Assembly (NCBI GenBank): GCA_963402885.1
Contig: OY727103.1
Location: 7,726,501 to 7,790,500 of the forward strand
Direction of reading: 5' to 3'
Source of the DNA: Antedon bifida
Lineage: Eukaryota; Echinodermata; Crinoidea; Comatulida; Antedonidae
DNA: 64,000 bases
Shown: positions 22,764 to 34,645 of the stretch, in pieces
Position numbering within the stretch: the first letter of the stretch is position 1
How the letters are laid out: each line of letters begins with the position of its first letter
The notes under the pieces: generated by a model
Database searches by the model: none
The model's input: the letters and a program-made list of their open reading frames with translations, nothing else
Told to the model about the DNA's origin: nothing
Position numbers and translations under genes: made by a program

Positions 22764-23572
22764 AAGAATAAATGTTATTAAAATTGCGCAATTTCAAAAT
22801 AAACAAGCTTGTGCAGATTCAAATTGCGAAATCTTTGCGCTATTTTGAATCGTGCATATAACATTCACATTCATACTAATATTCATCCCTATAACATGCG
22901 TACTTCGTTTTTATTATTTTTCTTCTGTTCATTAGACTGATTTTGTCCCATTTATTTGCACTTTTTGCGTTTCATACAGTAGTGAGGCCGAGTTGACTTG
23001 AGGGCGAGTTGATTTGAGGGCGAGTTGTTTTGGGGTCGACTTGAATTTGGCTGATACGGGTTAAAGTCTTTGATCATAATAAAATACAAAAGTATAATTA
23101 GTTATTATGATATTGAACATTTTAGATTTATTAGACAAATTCCTATTGCATTTTATATTTTTGGTTCGTAGGTCTTTCAGAGTAGAAATAACAATAGGAA
23201 AAAGAGTATAATAAATTTAAAATGTTCAATATTATAAAAACTAATTATACTGTCGTATTTTATTATAATCAAAGGCTCTAATCCGCCTCGGCTAAATTCA
23301 ACTCGCCCTCAAATCAACTCGGCCTCAAGTCAACTCGGCCTCACGTCAACTACAGTAGGCCATGTTAAAGTATGAAACGGAAAAAGTGCAAATAAATGGG
23401 TCAAAATCATTAAGAAAAATAATAAAAACGAAGTACGCATGTATAGGGATGAATATTAGTATGAATGTGAATGTTATATGCATGATTCAAAATAGCGCAA
23501 AGATTTCGCAATTTGAATCTGCACAAGCTTGTTTATTTTGAAATTGCGCAATGTTAATAACATTTTATTCCT
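22764..23572. repeat. Large imperfect inverted repeat (foldback), arms about 270-300 bp
   Basis: The left arm (22764 to about 23030) starts AAGAATAAATGTTATTAAAA. Its reverse complement forms the right arm (about 23330-23572), ending CATTTTATTC, with high identity over words such as GCACAAGCTTGTTTATTTTG. TTAA is present at both outer edges (22760-22763 and 23573-23576). The middle (about 23040-23320) holds another copy of the GGTTCGTAGGTCTTTCAGAG segment of the phrase-iterating family. Confidence 0.65.
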
Positions 23573-23576
23573 TTAA

Positions 23577-23920
23577 AGATATATTGTCCCCCTAAAAAAC
23601 TTTTTTTTTAAATTTTTTAGTTGAATATGTTATTTTAATGTTACATAATAGTTATTCACTCTCACAAAAAATTGGGTCTTAAAAAAATTTATTTACCTGA
23701 GAAAAATGTAATTTAAAGCAAACAATTGTCAAATTGTCTGGAAGACAATGAGTTTTTGGCTAATTTAACTGTTTATTTTGTCTTTTTATAGGTGAAATAA
23801 TTTTTTCCCCCGTTTTTTTTCTTATGGAAGTGAACAACTTCATTAAAACTGCAAAATGGCCTATTCAAAGTCCGATTTTAAAAATCTTAATGTTTCATGA
23901 TTTTGGGGGACAATACATCT
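23577..23920. mobile_element. 344-bp MITE with TTAA target duplication
   Basis: Flanked by TTAA at 23573-23576 and 23921-23924. The ends are inverted repeats: AGATATATTGTCCCCC left, and GGGGGACAATACATCT right, with one mismatch in 16 bp. The paralogous site at 38629-38632 is empty (TTCTTTTAATGCG), which proves insertion. A TTAA target is typical of piggyBac-type transposases, but the family cannot be fixed from the ends alone. No ORF. Confidence 0.75.
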
Positions 23921-24049
23921 TTAATGCGTTACCCTCTTCATAAAAAACAGTTTCTCCTCCTACCTCTACACACTGCATTCATCTCAAATATGTTGGACCA
24001 GCCAAGTTTTAACTGACATTCTGAAACTGTACATTTTTTCAGAAAGTAT

Positions 24050-24700
24050 TAAGCAATTTAATAGACAATACATATGTCTATACGGCACGGGCCTATCCGG
24101 CCATGTATACACGGTATAATGTTTGCCTCAAAAAATTGTACAGGCACATTACAGAATTAGGGAGGTTAAAGCTAAGACCTCCATTCCAAGCCGAAGTAAC
24201 GTCTAACATACACCTGATTCTTGGTATTGTATCTCGATTTCTCTAGTATCATAGGAACATTCGGTAAACACAGCATCACATGTATCACCTGCTATCATAG
24301 ACCATAACCTAATTCATAAGCTAATGATACAGGTACCACATGTGATACACATGAGGCTCTGTATTTCCAAATTCTCCTATATACTGGAGAAATATGGTCA
24401 TGTAGAAACTAAGAACCGGGTAACATAAGAGGCATTTCAGATGCATGACGTTAAGTGTGCGTTCACATGTTCAAGTTTCTCTATGTTGTTGTCTACACTA
24501 GAAGGAATGATCGACATTTTTTGATTCACATAAAATCTGCTGCAATAGTGTTTACAGTAATAAGCTTATTGAGCACGCGGAACAAATGTTATATATCTCT
24601 TATGAAATCGTCATCGGTCATGAGATGCATCTGTTACGTAGGCCCTACACGTATATCGTTATCCGGGCCCTCCGTATTTAGGTGAACTTAGGACGTATCA
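24050..24700 (+). repeat. Array flank block (no exon)
   Basis: Duplicated intron sequence shared with 28590-29290, 40790-41180 and 42610-43560. It contains CATTCCAAGCCGAAGTAACG and CGTTCACATGTTCAAGTTTC. No LRR exon or other gene seen. Confidence 0.6.
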
Positions 24701-25375
24701 ATTGCATCGGTACAAATGTGAGAATCAGCATCCTTATAATTATCAAAAATTGAATATGCCATAATTCATAATTTTTTTATATAAAATTAATTACATTTCA
24801 TTTCTTTTTGTACATTCGTCGTTTTGTTCCGCATAAAATTGTATCGGTTGAAAAATGTGTTGTCATTCAACCGGGGGCTCAGCTGTGTAGTGCTTTGAAT
24901 CTTGTTTATTTTCAGGCACAGTTTGACCCTTAGCCTAATAATAATTATTGTATTTATACATTAATACTTCTAAAGTATAATGTACAATACCTTCAAGCGT
25001 AATATCTTTCATTTTGCTCTTCTATGAAGAAATAATCCCACAATGAAAAAAAAATTAGCAGAATTCATGCATCATCGTCATTTAATAATATGGTAATAAG
25101 GGCCAAAGTAACATCAACAAGTATTATTATATCCTTGTGTATACATTTTAATGACTGTACTGTTGGAATGGCACGTCCAATCGGCTACAGAAGCTCTTTG
25201 GTTTCTTTTAGCACAATACAGCTATCTGTTTTTTCAAGAATAATACAAAAAATAATTCTTCATCGTAATGTACGTACCTGGGAACTGTAATAATTATTAT
25301 TTAACGCATTGTTCACGGTTTTCAGGTACATCCTTTGGTACTGAGTATACTTATTTAGTTTTTTACGGTTTTCAA

Positions 25376-25447
25376 GAGTTTATCCAGTAATCAAATAACT
25401 ACAATATCAGCAAATGTGTTTGATGGTTTGACATCATTGACAATAAT
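25376..25447 (+). pseudogene. LRR exon, type B, acceptor and donor lost
   Basis: By alignment this is an LRR exon with core NQITTISANVFDGLTSL. The acceptor CAG is now CAA (TTTTCAAG) and the donor GT is TT (TTTGAGT). The next in-frame codon is TGA. The same double lesion is at 29909 and 44178, whereas 13615 and 41366 have lost only the donor, so donor loss came first. Confidence 0.7.
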
Positions 25448-26226
25448 TTGAGTGCTTTCTATTGTTTATCATACTTTTGAAAATAGTATATTTTCGTTTT
25501 AATATAACATTTATTTGTATATTATTTCATTTGTAGGCTAATCCTTTGCAATACTGGATGTTTTTTATTATGATTGATGTATCCGTTATTCTAACATAGG
25601 CTCCTGTAGTTGTAGTGTGTGTATTAATGTTTTGATTCGTTAGTTTTACAGTAAATTATTATTATCACTTAAATGTTATTAAATGAAAAATAATGTAATT
25701 ATGAGAGGACTCTGTTAGTTATCCCCCGTACGGTGGAATAGCACCGGTTCTTTATTCGCACGTGCAACAAATCGGACCTAATTTGGATTGTAGGTCTACG
25801 TACATTATTCACGTTATCCGTCCGTAAGATTAACTTAAGTTGACATGTGAACATAGCATTTTCCAGAGTTTATCCATTTATCTGATTTTCAAGTTTTATA
25901 AATAAAGAGACCACAATCAAACAACTGGTCTCTTGATTTCTTCCCTCACATTGTATGGTTCAGTAATAGCTTGCTTGTGAGGTGATATCTATTTCTACAT
26001 TTTATAATTTCCCCTCTCTCAGATTTGCACCTCATAATTAGCCTGCCTTTGACAATTATTCGTGTGTCAGAGAAAGTCTAAATCGGCCACTGAAATGAAG
26101 AAAAAAATTACATAACTGTACTATGAAATATAGCAGAAAAACTAGATTGTTATTCTAGTTATTGTATTGTTATATAGTAGTTTTACAATACCTCTTGGAA
26201 ATGTGTGTATATTGATTTATTTGCAG

Positions 26227-26317
26227 GTATTTAGATGATAACGCTATAACTACCATAGAGCAAGGTGCATTTTCTGCGTTTGCTTCTGAGATAATACCTA
26301 ACTGTGTAACAATTTAA
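26227..26317 (+). pseudogene. LRR exon, type C, donor deleted, runs to stop
   Basis: Intact acceptor TTTGCAG and frame YLDDNAITTIEQGAFSAFAS, then the shared deletion and an extension ending at TAA (26315-26317). AATAAA lies at 26513-26518, about 195 nt after the stop, in a position conserved in the copies at 42501 and 45302. That leaves open use as an alternative last exon. Confidence 0.65.
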
Positions 26318-27687
26318 TAATCTACATGCAGTTGTTTGTATGCTCTGAACAATTTATCGGTCTACCAAATTCTATTTTACATACAACACACTACGTAGGC
26401 CTTTTGTGGTCATAGTCTGTAAAATGTTAAAACGTTTTAATAGAAATACACGTATTCGTAAGGCCACTGGCATTGAACACCCGATTTCTCGTACGGTTGG
26501 ACGTTGATAGAAAATAAACAACCCCAACAGTTTCTCCTCCTACATCTACACACTGCATTCATCTCAAATATATTGGACCAACCAAGTTTAAACTGACATT
26601 CTGAAACTGTACATTTTTTCAGAAAGGATTAAGCAATTAGACAATACATATGTCTATACGGCACTCTATCTGTGTATACACGGTATAATGTTTGCCTCAA
26701 AAAATTGTACAGGCACATTACAGAATTAAGGAGGTTAATGCTAAGACCTCCATTCCAAGCCGAAGTAGCGTCTAACATACACCTAATTCTTGGTATTGTA
26801 TCTCGATGTCTATAGTATCATAGGAACATTCGGTAATACAATATCACATGTTTCACATGTATCACCTACTATCATATACCATAACCTAATTCATAAGCTA
26901 ATGATAGAGGCATGTGATGTCATGATGTTCTGTATTACCAAGTTGTCAGAAAAACAACGTCAACAGTCTCTCCTCCTACCTCTACACACTGTATTCATTT
27001 AAAATACGTTAGACCAGCTTAGTTTAAAATGACATTCTGCCGTATGAAACACAGACAGTGTCACAAAAACGACGTTTCTAATACCCCTTTCACACCAAAA
27101 CACCGGGGCGTCAACTCCGTAGTGTCTCCGGAGTTTTGCTTATTTGGTGTGAAAGGGTTATATAACATTGTTATGAGGTCATTCAATCTTAATTAGGGTG
27201 AACCTAGAACAAATTGCAACTTAAGTGTTTGTTTAGTTTGTCTGGCTGAAATTGTCCAAATGAATATCAAATAAAGATAACCAAAAGGAAACTAATATTA
27301 GCATAATTAAATTACAGTATATGACGTCATACGTCATAAACATTACGAATGCTTTTTCGATCTCCAATCAAACAAAATAAGACTACGAAAACGTCGTTAT
27401 GAGAGGCATCTGTTATCTATGTTGATGTATTAATACTGTATGTAAACAATGATAATATAAGGGCCGAAGTAATATCAACAAGTACTATTATTTTCTAACT
27501 AGTATTATACAATTACTATTGCACTGGCACTCCTAATCGGCGACAAAAGCATTTTGGCTTCTTTTGGCACAATGCAGTAGCTATTTTTTGTTTTTAGAAA
27601 GTAATAACATTATAATAACATAATATGGTTGTTTACTGTACCTTGAAACTATACATATCATTATTATTGCTTTTTCACGGTTTTCAG

Positions 27688-27759
27688 GGATTTGGGCAGT
27701 AATAAAATAACAACATTACCAGCAAATTTGTTTGATGGTTTGACATCATTGACAGAACT
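27688..27759 (+). CDS. LGR-type receptor, LRR exon 4 (type A, intact)
   Basis: 72 nt, phase 2/2, acceptor GGTTTTCAG and donor CT|GTGAGT. LRR core NKITTLPANLFDGLTSL, ending TEL. It is the left copy of a 311-bp direct duplication (with 27999-28070). The pair differs in one exon codon (GGG versus AGC after the leading Asp-Leu), so the duplication is very recent or has been homogenised. Confidence 0.78.
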
Positions 27760-27998
27760 GTGAGTACTTTCTCTTGTTTATCATACTTTTGAAAATAGTA
27801 TATTTTCGTTGTAAGATAACCACAATTATTATAGTCATCGTTTTACTTGTTATGCTTTACAATTACAGAATATTTATCCAAATCTAAAATAATATTCCCA
27901 GTGTTTTTTGTAGTTTTTTTATTATTATTATCATAATAATGATAAAAGAAAACTGTAAACTATACATATCATTATTATTGCTTTTTCACGGTTTTCAG

Positions 27999-28070
27999 GG
28001 ATTTGAGCAGTAATAAAATAACAACATTACCAGCAAATCTGTTTGATGGTTTGACATCATTGACAGAACT
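27999..28070 (+). CDS. LGR-type receptor, LRR exon 5 (type A, intact)
   Basis: 72 nt, phase 2/2, acceptor GGTTTTCAG, donor CT|GTGAGT. LRR core NKITTLPANLFDGLTSL, the right-hand copy of the 311-bp duplication. Being symmetric, it can be included or skipped without changing frame. Confidence 0.78.
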
Positions 28071-29908
28071 GTGAGTACTTTCTCTTGTTTATCATACTTT
28101 TGAAAATAGTATATTTTCGTTGTAAGATAACCACAATTATTATAGTCATCGTTTTACTTGTTATGCTTTACAATTACAGAATATTTATCCAAATCTAAAA
28201 TAATATTCCCAGTGTTTTTTGTAGTTTTTTTATTATTATTATTATAATAATGATAAAAGAAAACTGTAATTTTTTTACCACAATGCAGTGCTTGGATTCG
28301 TCTGTTTTATTACAGTAATTTTTTTATAACTGGTATGTTTTATTAAATGAGAAATTACATAATTATTATAAAATACATATTAATTCATAAGACTTTGCAG
28401 ACAATATGTCACTCTGTGTTGCACGCTGTGATAATCAAAACTAATTTACAAATCATGTAATTATTTAAAAACTGCACCACTACTAGCATGGTAAGGAACA
28501 TTTCGCATTATGTTACTATTATACAATTCGTATCAAATCAGTAGTACATCTATGGACAACATTCTTCAGAAAAAACCCAATTTCAGAAAGGATTTAGCAA
28601 TTAGACAATATATATGTCTCTACGGCACCTTATCCATGTGTACAAGTTATAATTTTGGCCTCACAAAATTGTACAGTCACATTTCAGAAGGTGGTTAAAG
28701 CTAAGACCTCCATTTCAAGCCGAAGTAACGTCTAACATACACCTGATTCTTGGTATTGTATCTCGATTTCTGTAGCATCGTAGGAAAATTCGGTAATACA
28801 GCATTATTCACATGTTTCATATGTATCACCAACTATCATAGATCATAACCTAATTCATAAGCTAATGATACAGACACCACATATGATATGAGGTTCTGTA
28901 TTACCAAATTGTGCTATATACTGGGTAAATAATTGTCGTATGTGAAGACTGAGAACTGGGTAACATAACAGGCATTTCAGATGCATGACGTTAAGTTTGC
29001 GTTCACATGTACAAGTTTCTCTATGTGGTTGTCCACACGAGAAGGAATGCTCGACATTGTTTCGATTACGTAAAATATTCTGCAATAGTGTTGAAAGTAA
29101 TAAGTTGAGCAGCACGCGGAACAAATGTTATAATATATCTCGTACGTATGAAATCGTCATCATGAGATGCATCTGTTACGTAGACCCTACACGTATATCG
29201 TTATCCCTCCGTATTTCGGTGAACTTAGGACTTATCAGTTGCATCGGCACAAATGAGAGAATCATCATCCTTATAATTATCGAAAATTTAATATGCCATT
29301 ATTCATAAATTGTTTGTCTAAAATGAATTACATTTAATTTATTTTTGTATATTCTTCATTTTGTTCCGCATAAAATTGTATCGGGTGAACAATGTGTTCA
29401 ACCAGGGGGCTCAGCTGTGCTGTGCTTTGAATCTTGTTTATTTTCAGGCACAGTTTGACCCTAAGCCTAATACTAATTATTGTATTTATACATTAATACT
29501 TCTAAAGTATAATGTACAATACCTTCAAGCGTAATATCTTTCATTTTGCTCTTCTATGAAGAAATAATCCCACAATGAAAAAAAAATTAGCAGAATTCAT
29601 GCATCATCGTCATTTAATAATATATGGTAATAAGGGCCAAAGTAACATCAACAAGTATTATTATATCCTTGTGTATACATTTTAATGACTGTACTGTTGG
29701 AATGGCACGTCCAATCGGCTACAGAAGCTCTTTGGTTTCTTTTAGCACAATACAGCTATCTGTTTTTTCAAGAATAATATAAAAATTAATTCTTGATCGT
29801 AATGTACGTACCTGGGAACTGTAATAATTATTATTTAACGCATTGTTCACGGTTTCAGGTACATCCTTTGGTACTGAGTATACTTATTTATTTTTTTACG
29901 GTTTTCAA

Positions 29909-29980
29909 GAGTTTATCCAGTAATCAAATAACTACAATATCAGCAAATGTGTTTGATGGTTTGACATCATTGACAATACT
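29909..29980 (+). pseudogene. LRR exon, type B, acceptor and donor lost
   Basis: LRR core NQITTISANVFDGLTSL. Acceptor changed to TTTTCAAG, donor changed to TTTGAGGG, in-frame TGA directly after the exon end. Near-identical to the copies at 25376 and 44178. Confidence 0.7.
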
Positions 29981-30739
29981 TTGAGGGTTTACTTTGTTTA
30001 TCATACTTTTGTAAATAGTATATTTTCGTTGTAATATAACATTTATTTTTATATTATTTCATTTGTAGGCTAATCCTTTGCAATACTGGGTTGTTTTATT
30101 ATGATTGATGTTTTTCCGTTATTCTAACATAGCCTTCTGTAGTTGTATTGTGTGTATTGATGCTTGGATTCGTTAGTTTTACAGTAAATTATTATTATCA
30201 CTTAAATATTATTAAATGAAAAATAATGTAATTATGAGATGAGTCGGTTATTTATACCCCGTACGGTGGAATAGCACTGGTTCTTTATTCGCACGCGCAA
30301 CAAATCGGACCTAATTTGGATTGTAGGTCTACGTACATTATTCACGTTATCCGTCCGTAAGATTAACTTAAGTTAAAATGTGAACATAGCATTTTCCAGA
30401 GTTTAGCCATTTTTCTGATTTTCAAGTTTTATAAATAAAGAGACCACAATCAAACAACTGGTCTCTTGATTTCTTCCCTCACATTGTATGGTTCAGTAAT
30501 AGCTTGCTTGTGAGGTGATATCTATTTCTACATTTTATAATTTCCCCTCTCTCAGATTTGCACCTCATAATTAGCCTGCCTTTGACAATTATTCGTGTGT
30601 CAGAGAAAGTCTAAATTGGCCACTGAAATGAAGAAAAAAATTACATAACTGTACTATGAAATATTGATTGTTATTCTAGTTATTGTATTAGTTATATAGT
30701 AGTATTATACTCTCTTTGTGTATATTGATTTATTTGCAG

Positions 30740-30830
30740 GTATTTAGAGAATAACGCTATAACTACCATAGAGCAAGGTGCATTTTCTGCGTTTGCTTCT
30801 GAGATAATACTTAACTGTATAACAATTTAA
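30740..30830 (+). pseudogene. LRR exon, type C, donor deleted, runs to stop
   Basis: Acceptor TTTGCAG, frame YLENNAITTIEQGAFSAFAS, then the shared deletion and TAA at 30828-30830. It has Glu-Asn at positions 3-4, like the intact 46330 exon and unlike the Asp-Asp copies, so it may be its closest relative. Confidence 0.65.
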
Positions 30831-31029
30831 TAATCTACATGCAGTTGTTTGTATGCTCTGAACAATTCATCGGAATACCAAATTCTATTTTACATACAAC
30901 ACACTACGTAGGCCTTTTGTAGACATAGTCTGTAAAATGTTAAAACGTTTTAATAGAAATACACGTATTCATAAGGCCACTGGCGTTGGACACCCGATTC
31001 TTGTACGGTTGGACGTTTATAGAAAATAA

Positions 31030-33180
31030 GCAACCCCAACAGTTTCTCCTCCTAACTCTACACACTGCATTCATCTCAAATATGTTGGACCAGCAAAGTT
31101 AAAACTGACATTCTGAAACTGTACATTTTTTCAGAATGGATTAAGCAATTATATGTCTATACGGCACCCTTTCCATGTATACACGGTATAATGTTTGCCT
31201 CAAAAAAGTGTACAGGCACATTACAGAATTAAGTTGGTTAAAGCTAAGACCTCCATTCCAAGCCGAAGTAACATCTAACATACACCTGATTATTGGTATT
31301 GTATCTCGATTTCTATAGTATCAAGGAACATTCGATAATACAACATCACATGTTTCACATGTATCATCTACTATCATATACCATAACCTAATTTATAAGC
31401 TAATGATAGAGGCATGAGATGTCATGATGTTTTGTATTACCAAGTTGTCAGATAAACAACGTCAACAGTTTCTCCTCCTACCTCTACACACTGTATTCAT
31501 TTAAAATACGTTAGACCAGCTTAGTTTAAAATGACATTCTGCCGTATGAAACACAGACAACGACGTTTCTAATACCCCTTTCACACCAAAACACCGTGGC
31601 TTCAACTCCGGAGTGTCTCCGGAGTTTTGCTTATTTGGTGTGAAAGGGGTATAAAACATAGTTATGAGGTAATTCAATCTTAATCCAGTAAAAAATAAGT
31701 CAAAATTATGGTGAACCTAGAACAAATTGCAACTTAAGTGTTTGTTTAGTTTGACTGGCTGAAATTGTCCTAATGAACATCAACTAAAGTTAACCAAAAG
31801 GAAACTAATATTAGCATAATTAAATTACAGTATATGACGTCATACGTTATAAACATTACGAATGGTTTTCGATCGCCAATCAAGCAAAATAAGAATACGA
31901 AAACGTCGTTATGAGAGACATCTGTTACCTATGTTGATTCTGCTGGTTCTTTTGATAGTTAATAACCGACACCAATATAAACTTACCTTTCATATGGTAG
32001 AGCCCGTACTGATACTTTTAAATACTCAGGTATAGTACGGTTTCCCAAACTGTGTTACGATCAGAAATAATCTTATTGGAGAGTCGATTTTTTAAGTTTA
32101 AACACAGTTTAAAGTAACATTTTATAGATTTGTAACTTTTCATATTTTATAAACAAAAGTTATGCAAATGTACATGATTTTTAGATTGTACTTTACTCTG
32201 AATTTTTAACTTTTATAGGCCTAAAATCAGAATGTTCTGATAGCAACTGTATTTTTATATTGTAACACTTTAATTAGCATGTTATAAGTAGCATATTTTT
32301 TCTATGTATTTTTTTATATTTATTGTTATAATTTCGGTTTTATTTTATCGTTCTAGTTGACAGGGGCTGGTCAAGCGCATCACAAGATGACAGTTTTATT
32401 ACTTTTGCTTTTCCGCTACTCCCCTGTTATACTCTATGCCTATGTTTTTTTTTTTTTGTTATGTAGGAAGATCGAAAATAAAATAAATAAATAAATATAC
32501 AGTAGTGTGGTACGTAGGCCCTACACGTATATAGCCTTATCCATTCGTAGTTAGGAAAACTTATGACGTAATAATTTCATTGTCACAAATCAAATACTGC
32601 TATTTTCTTCCTCTATAATATAGCGTTATCCCTCCGTTACTACAGTAGTGGTAAGATGGGCTTAGGACGTATCAATTCCATTGGCACGAATGAGAACATT
32701 TTATGAGAACTCATCCTTACTGTTACTGTAACCGTCTTCTTCTACAGATACATGTACATCATTGACGAATACATATTATCCGTTTACTTCACTGATGATC
32801 GAGATCCACATTTACACCATGCTATACACTTTAATTTTTATTTCAACTTTTTTGATTTCTATAACATTGAGATTTAATTATTTAATTATAATTATCGAAA
32901 GATGTTGTTATTCATAAATCTGAGGTATATTAATTGCTTTTCATTTGTCATTTTGTCACTATTCGTCAGATTTTATTTTAGGTCAAAGTCGTTTGTTCCG
33001 CAGAAAATTGTATTAGGGTTTACTATGTTGTCATTCAACCAGATTTTACTACTAACACTGGCATTATACTTTTAGGCCTTTTGTGTCACAATATAGCTAT
33101 TTGATGTTGTCGTTGTTGTTTCGAAATTAATACAAATAAATAATCCTTAATCATACTGTTCTTTGGTAGGCATACTATAC
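31030..33180 (+). repeat. Duplicated intronic block (copy of 14680-16800)
   Basis: Contains the same imperfect hairpin around CACCAAAACACCG (about 31580-31650) and the GACAGGGGCTGGTCAAGCGC word at 32355. It lacks the Helitron-like insertion and so serves as its empty site. No gene seen. Confidence 0.6.
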
Positions 33181-33215
33181 ATATCAATATTTGATTCTTT
33201 TTTAACGGTTTTCAG

Positions 33216-33287
33216 GTACTTGTACGATAACCAAATAACTACAATATTAGCAAATGTGTTTGATGGTTTGACATCATTGACAGAACT
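33216..33287 (+). CDS. LGR-type receptor, LRR exon 6 (type D, intact)
   Basis: 72 nt, phase 2/2, acceptor GGTTTTCAG, donor CT|GTGAGT. LRR core NQITTILANVFDGLTSL ending TEL, with a leading YLYD. Flanks match 17839-17916, its positional counterpart in the previous higher-order unit. Confidence 0.77.
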
Positions 33288-34058
33288 GTGAGTGCTTTCT
33301 CTTGTTTATCATACACTTGAAAATAGTATATTTTCGTTGTAATATACATTTATTTTTATTTCAACTTTTTTGATTTCTATAATATTGAGATTTAATTATT
33401 CAATTATAATTATCGAAAATTGATGTTCTTATTCATAAATCTGAGGTATATTAACTGCTTTTCATTTGTCATTTTGTTACTATTCGTCAGTCGTTTGTTC
33501 CGCAGAAAATTGTATTAGGGTTTACTATGTTGTCATTCAACCAGATGTTACTACTAACACTGGCTGTATACCTTTACTCTTTAATTCATTTACTGTAGAA
33601 CCACCGGCAGACGTGTGAAATTATGCCATAATGAAAAATTAAATAGCAGAATACATGGATCATCATCATTTAATAAAATGTGTGTTTGTAATAGGGCTAT
33701 TGTCGGTTGTATTGTATTGTAGATGTTGATCCATATCCACGAATGATATTATTATTGATATTGTAATTACATTGAGTAAAAGCAGTTAATGAAAAATAGT
33801 TGTAAAATGTAAATAATGATAATATAAGAGCCGAAGTAATAACAACAAGTACTATTATTTTCTAACTAGTATTATACATTTACTATTGCACTGGCACTCC
33901 TAATTGGCGACAAAAGCATTTTGGCTTCTTTTGTCACAATGTAGTAGCTATTTTTTGTTGTTTTTAGAAAAGTAATAACATTATAATAACATAATATGGT
34001 TGTTTACTGTACCTTGAAACTATACATATCATTATTATTGCTTTTTCACGGTTTTCAG

Positions 34059-34130
34059 GGATTTGGGCTTAAATCAAATAACAACATTACCAGCAAATGT
34101 GTTTGATGGTTTGACATCATTGACAGGACT
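34059..34130 (+). CDS. LGR-type receptor, LRR exon 7 (type A, intact)
   Basis: 72 nt, phase 2/2, acceptor GGTTTTCAG, donor CT|GTGAGT. LRR core NQITTLPANVFDGLTSL ending TGL. The following intron, as after 28070, holds the LINE insertion site at 34645. Confidence 0.77.
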
Positions 34131-34645
34131 GTGAGTACTTTCTCTTGTTTATCATACTTTTGAAACTAGTATATTTTCGTTGTAAGATAACCACAATTAT
34201 TATAGTCATCGTTTTACTTGTTATGCTTTACAATTACAGAATATTCATGCAAATCTAAAATAATAATACCTGATGTTTTTTGTTGTTTTTTTATTATTAT
34301 TATTATCATAATAATGATAAAAGAAGACTGTAATATTTTGCCATAATGTATTTTGCTTGGATTCGTCTGTTTTTTTACAGTATTTTTTGTTATTATAACT
34401 GGTATGTTTTATTAATTGAGAAATTACATAATTATTATAAAATACATAGGCCTATTAATTCATCATTCTTAAGAGTTTGCAGACAATACGTCACATTGTG
34501 TTGCACGCTGTGATAATAAAAACTAATTTACAAATCATGTAATTATTTAATAACTGCACCACTACTAGCATGGTAAGGAACATTTCGCATTATGTTACAA
34601 TTATACAATTACGTATCAAATCAGTAGTACATCTATGGACAACAT

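Larger units (their letters stand above)
27650..28270 (+). repeat. 311-bp tandem duplication carrying an intact LRR exon
   Basis: 27650-27960 and 27961-28270 are nearly identical, including exon, acceptor, donor and about 190 bp of following intron. The exon starts are exactly 311 bp apart. It is the youngest-looking duplication in the array and adds one LRR in frame. Confidence 0.8.
29300..31030 (+). repeat. Exon-array module, copy 3
   Basis: Same block as 12720-14580 and 24700-26520, carrying a dead type-B and a truncated type-C exon. It continues into the block shared with 14680-16800. Confidence 0.7.

Noticed and set aside
28985..29308. Frames shared at 28985, 41058 and 24455 with CPHEKECSTLFRLRKIF-like words
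   Set aside because: They recur because the intronic block is duplicated; frames are not preserved between copies and no domain is seen.
29793..29984. 63-codon frame ending in an LRR (also at 44062)
   Set aside because: An open frame running through intron into a dead LRR exon; the ATG is intronic.
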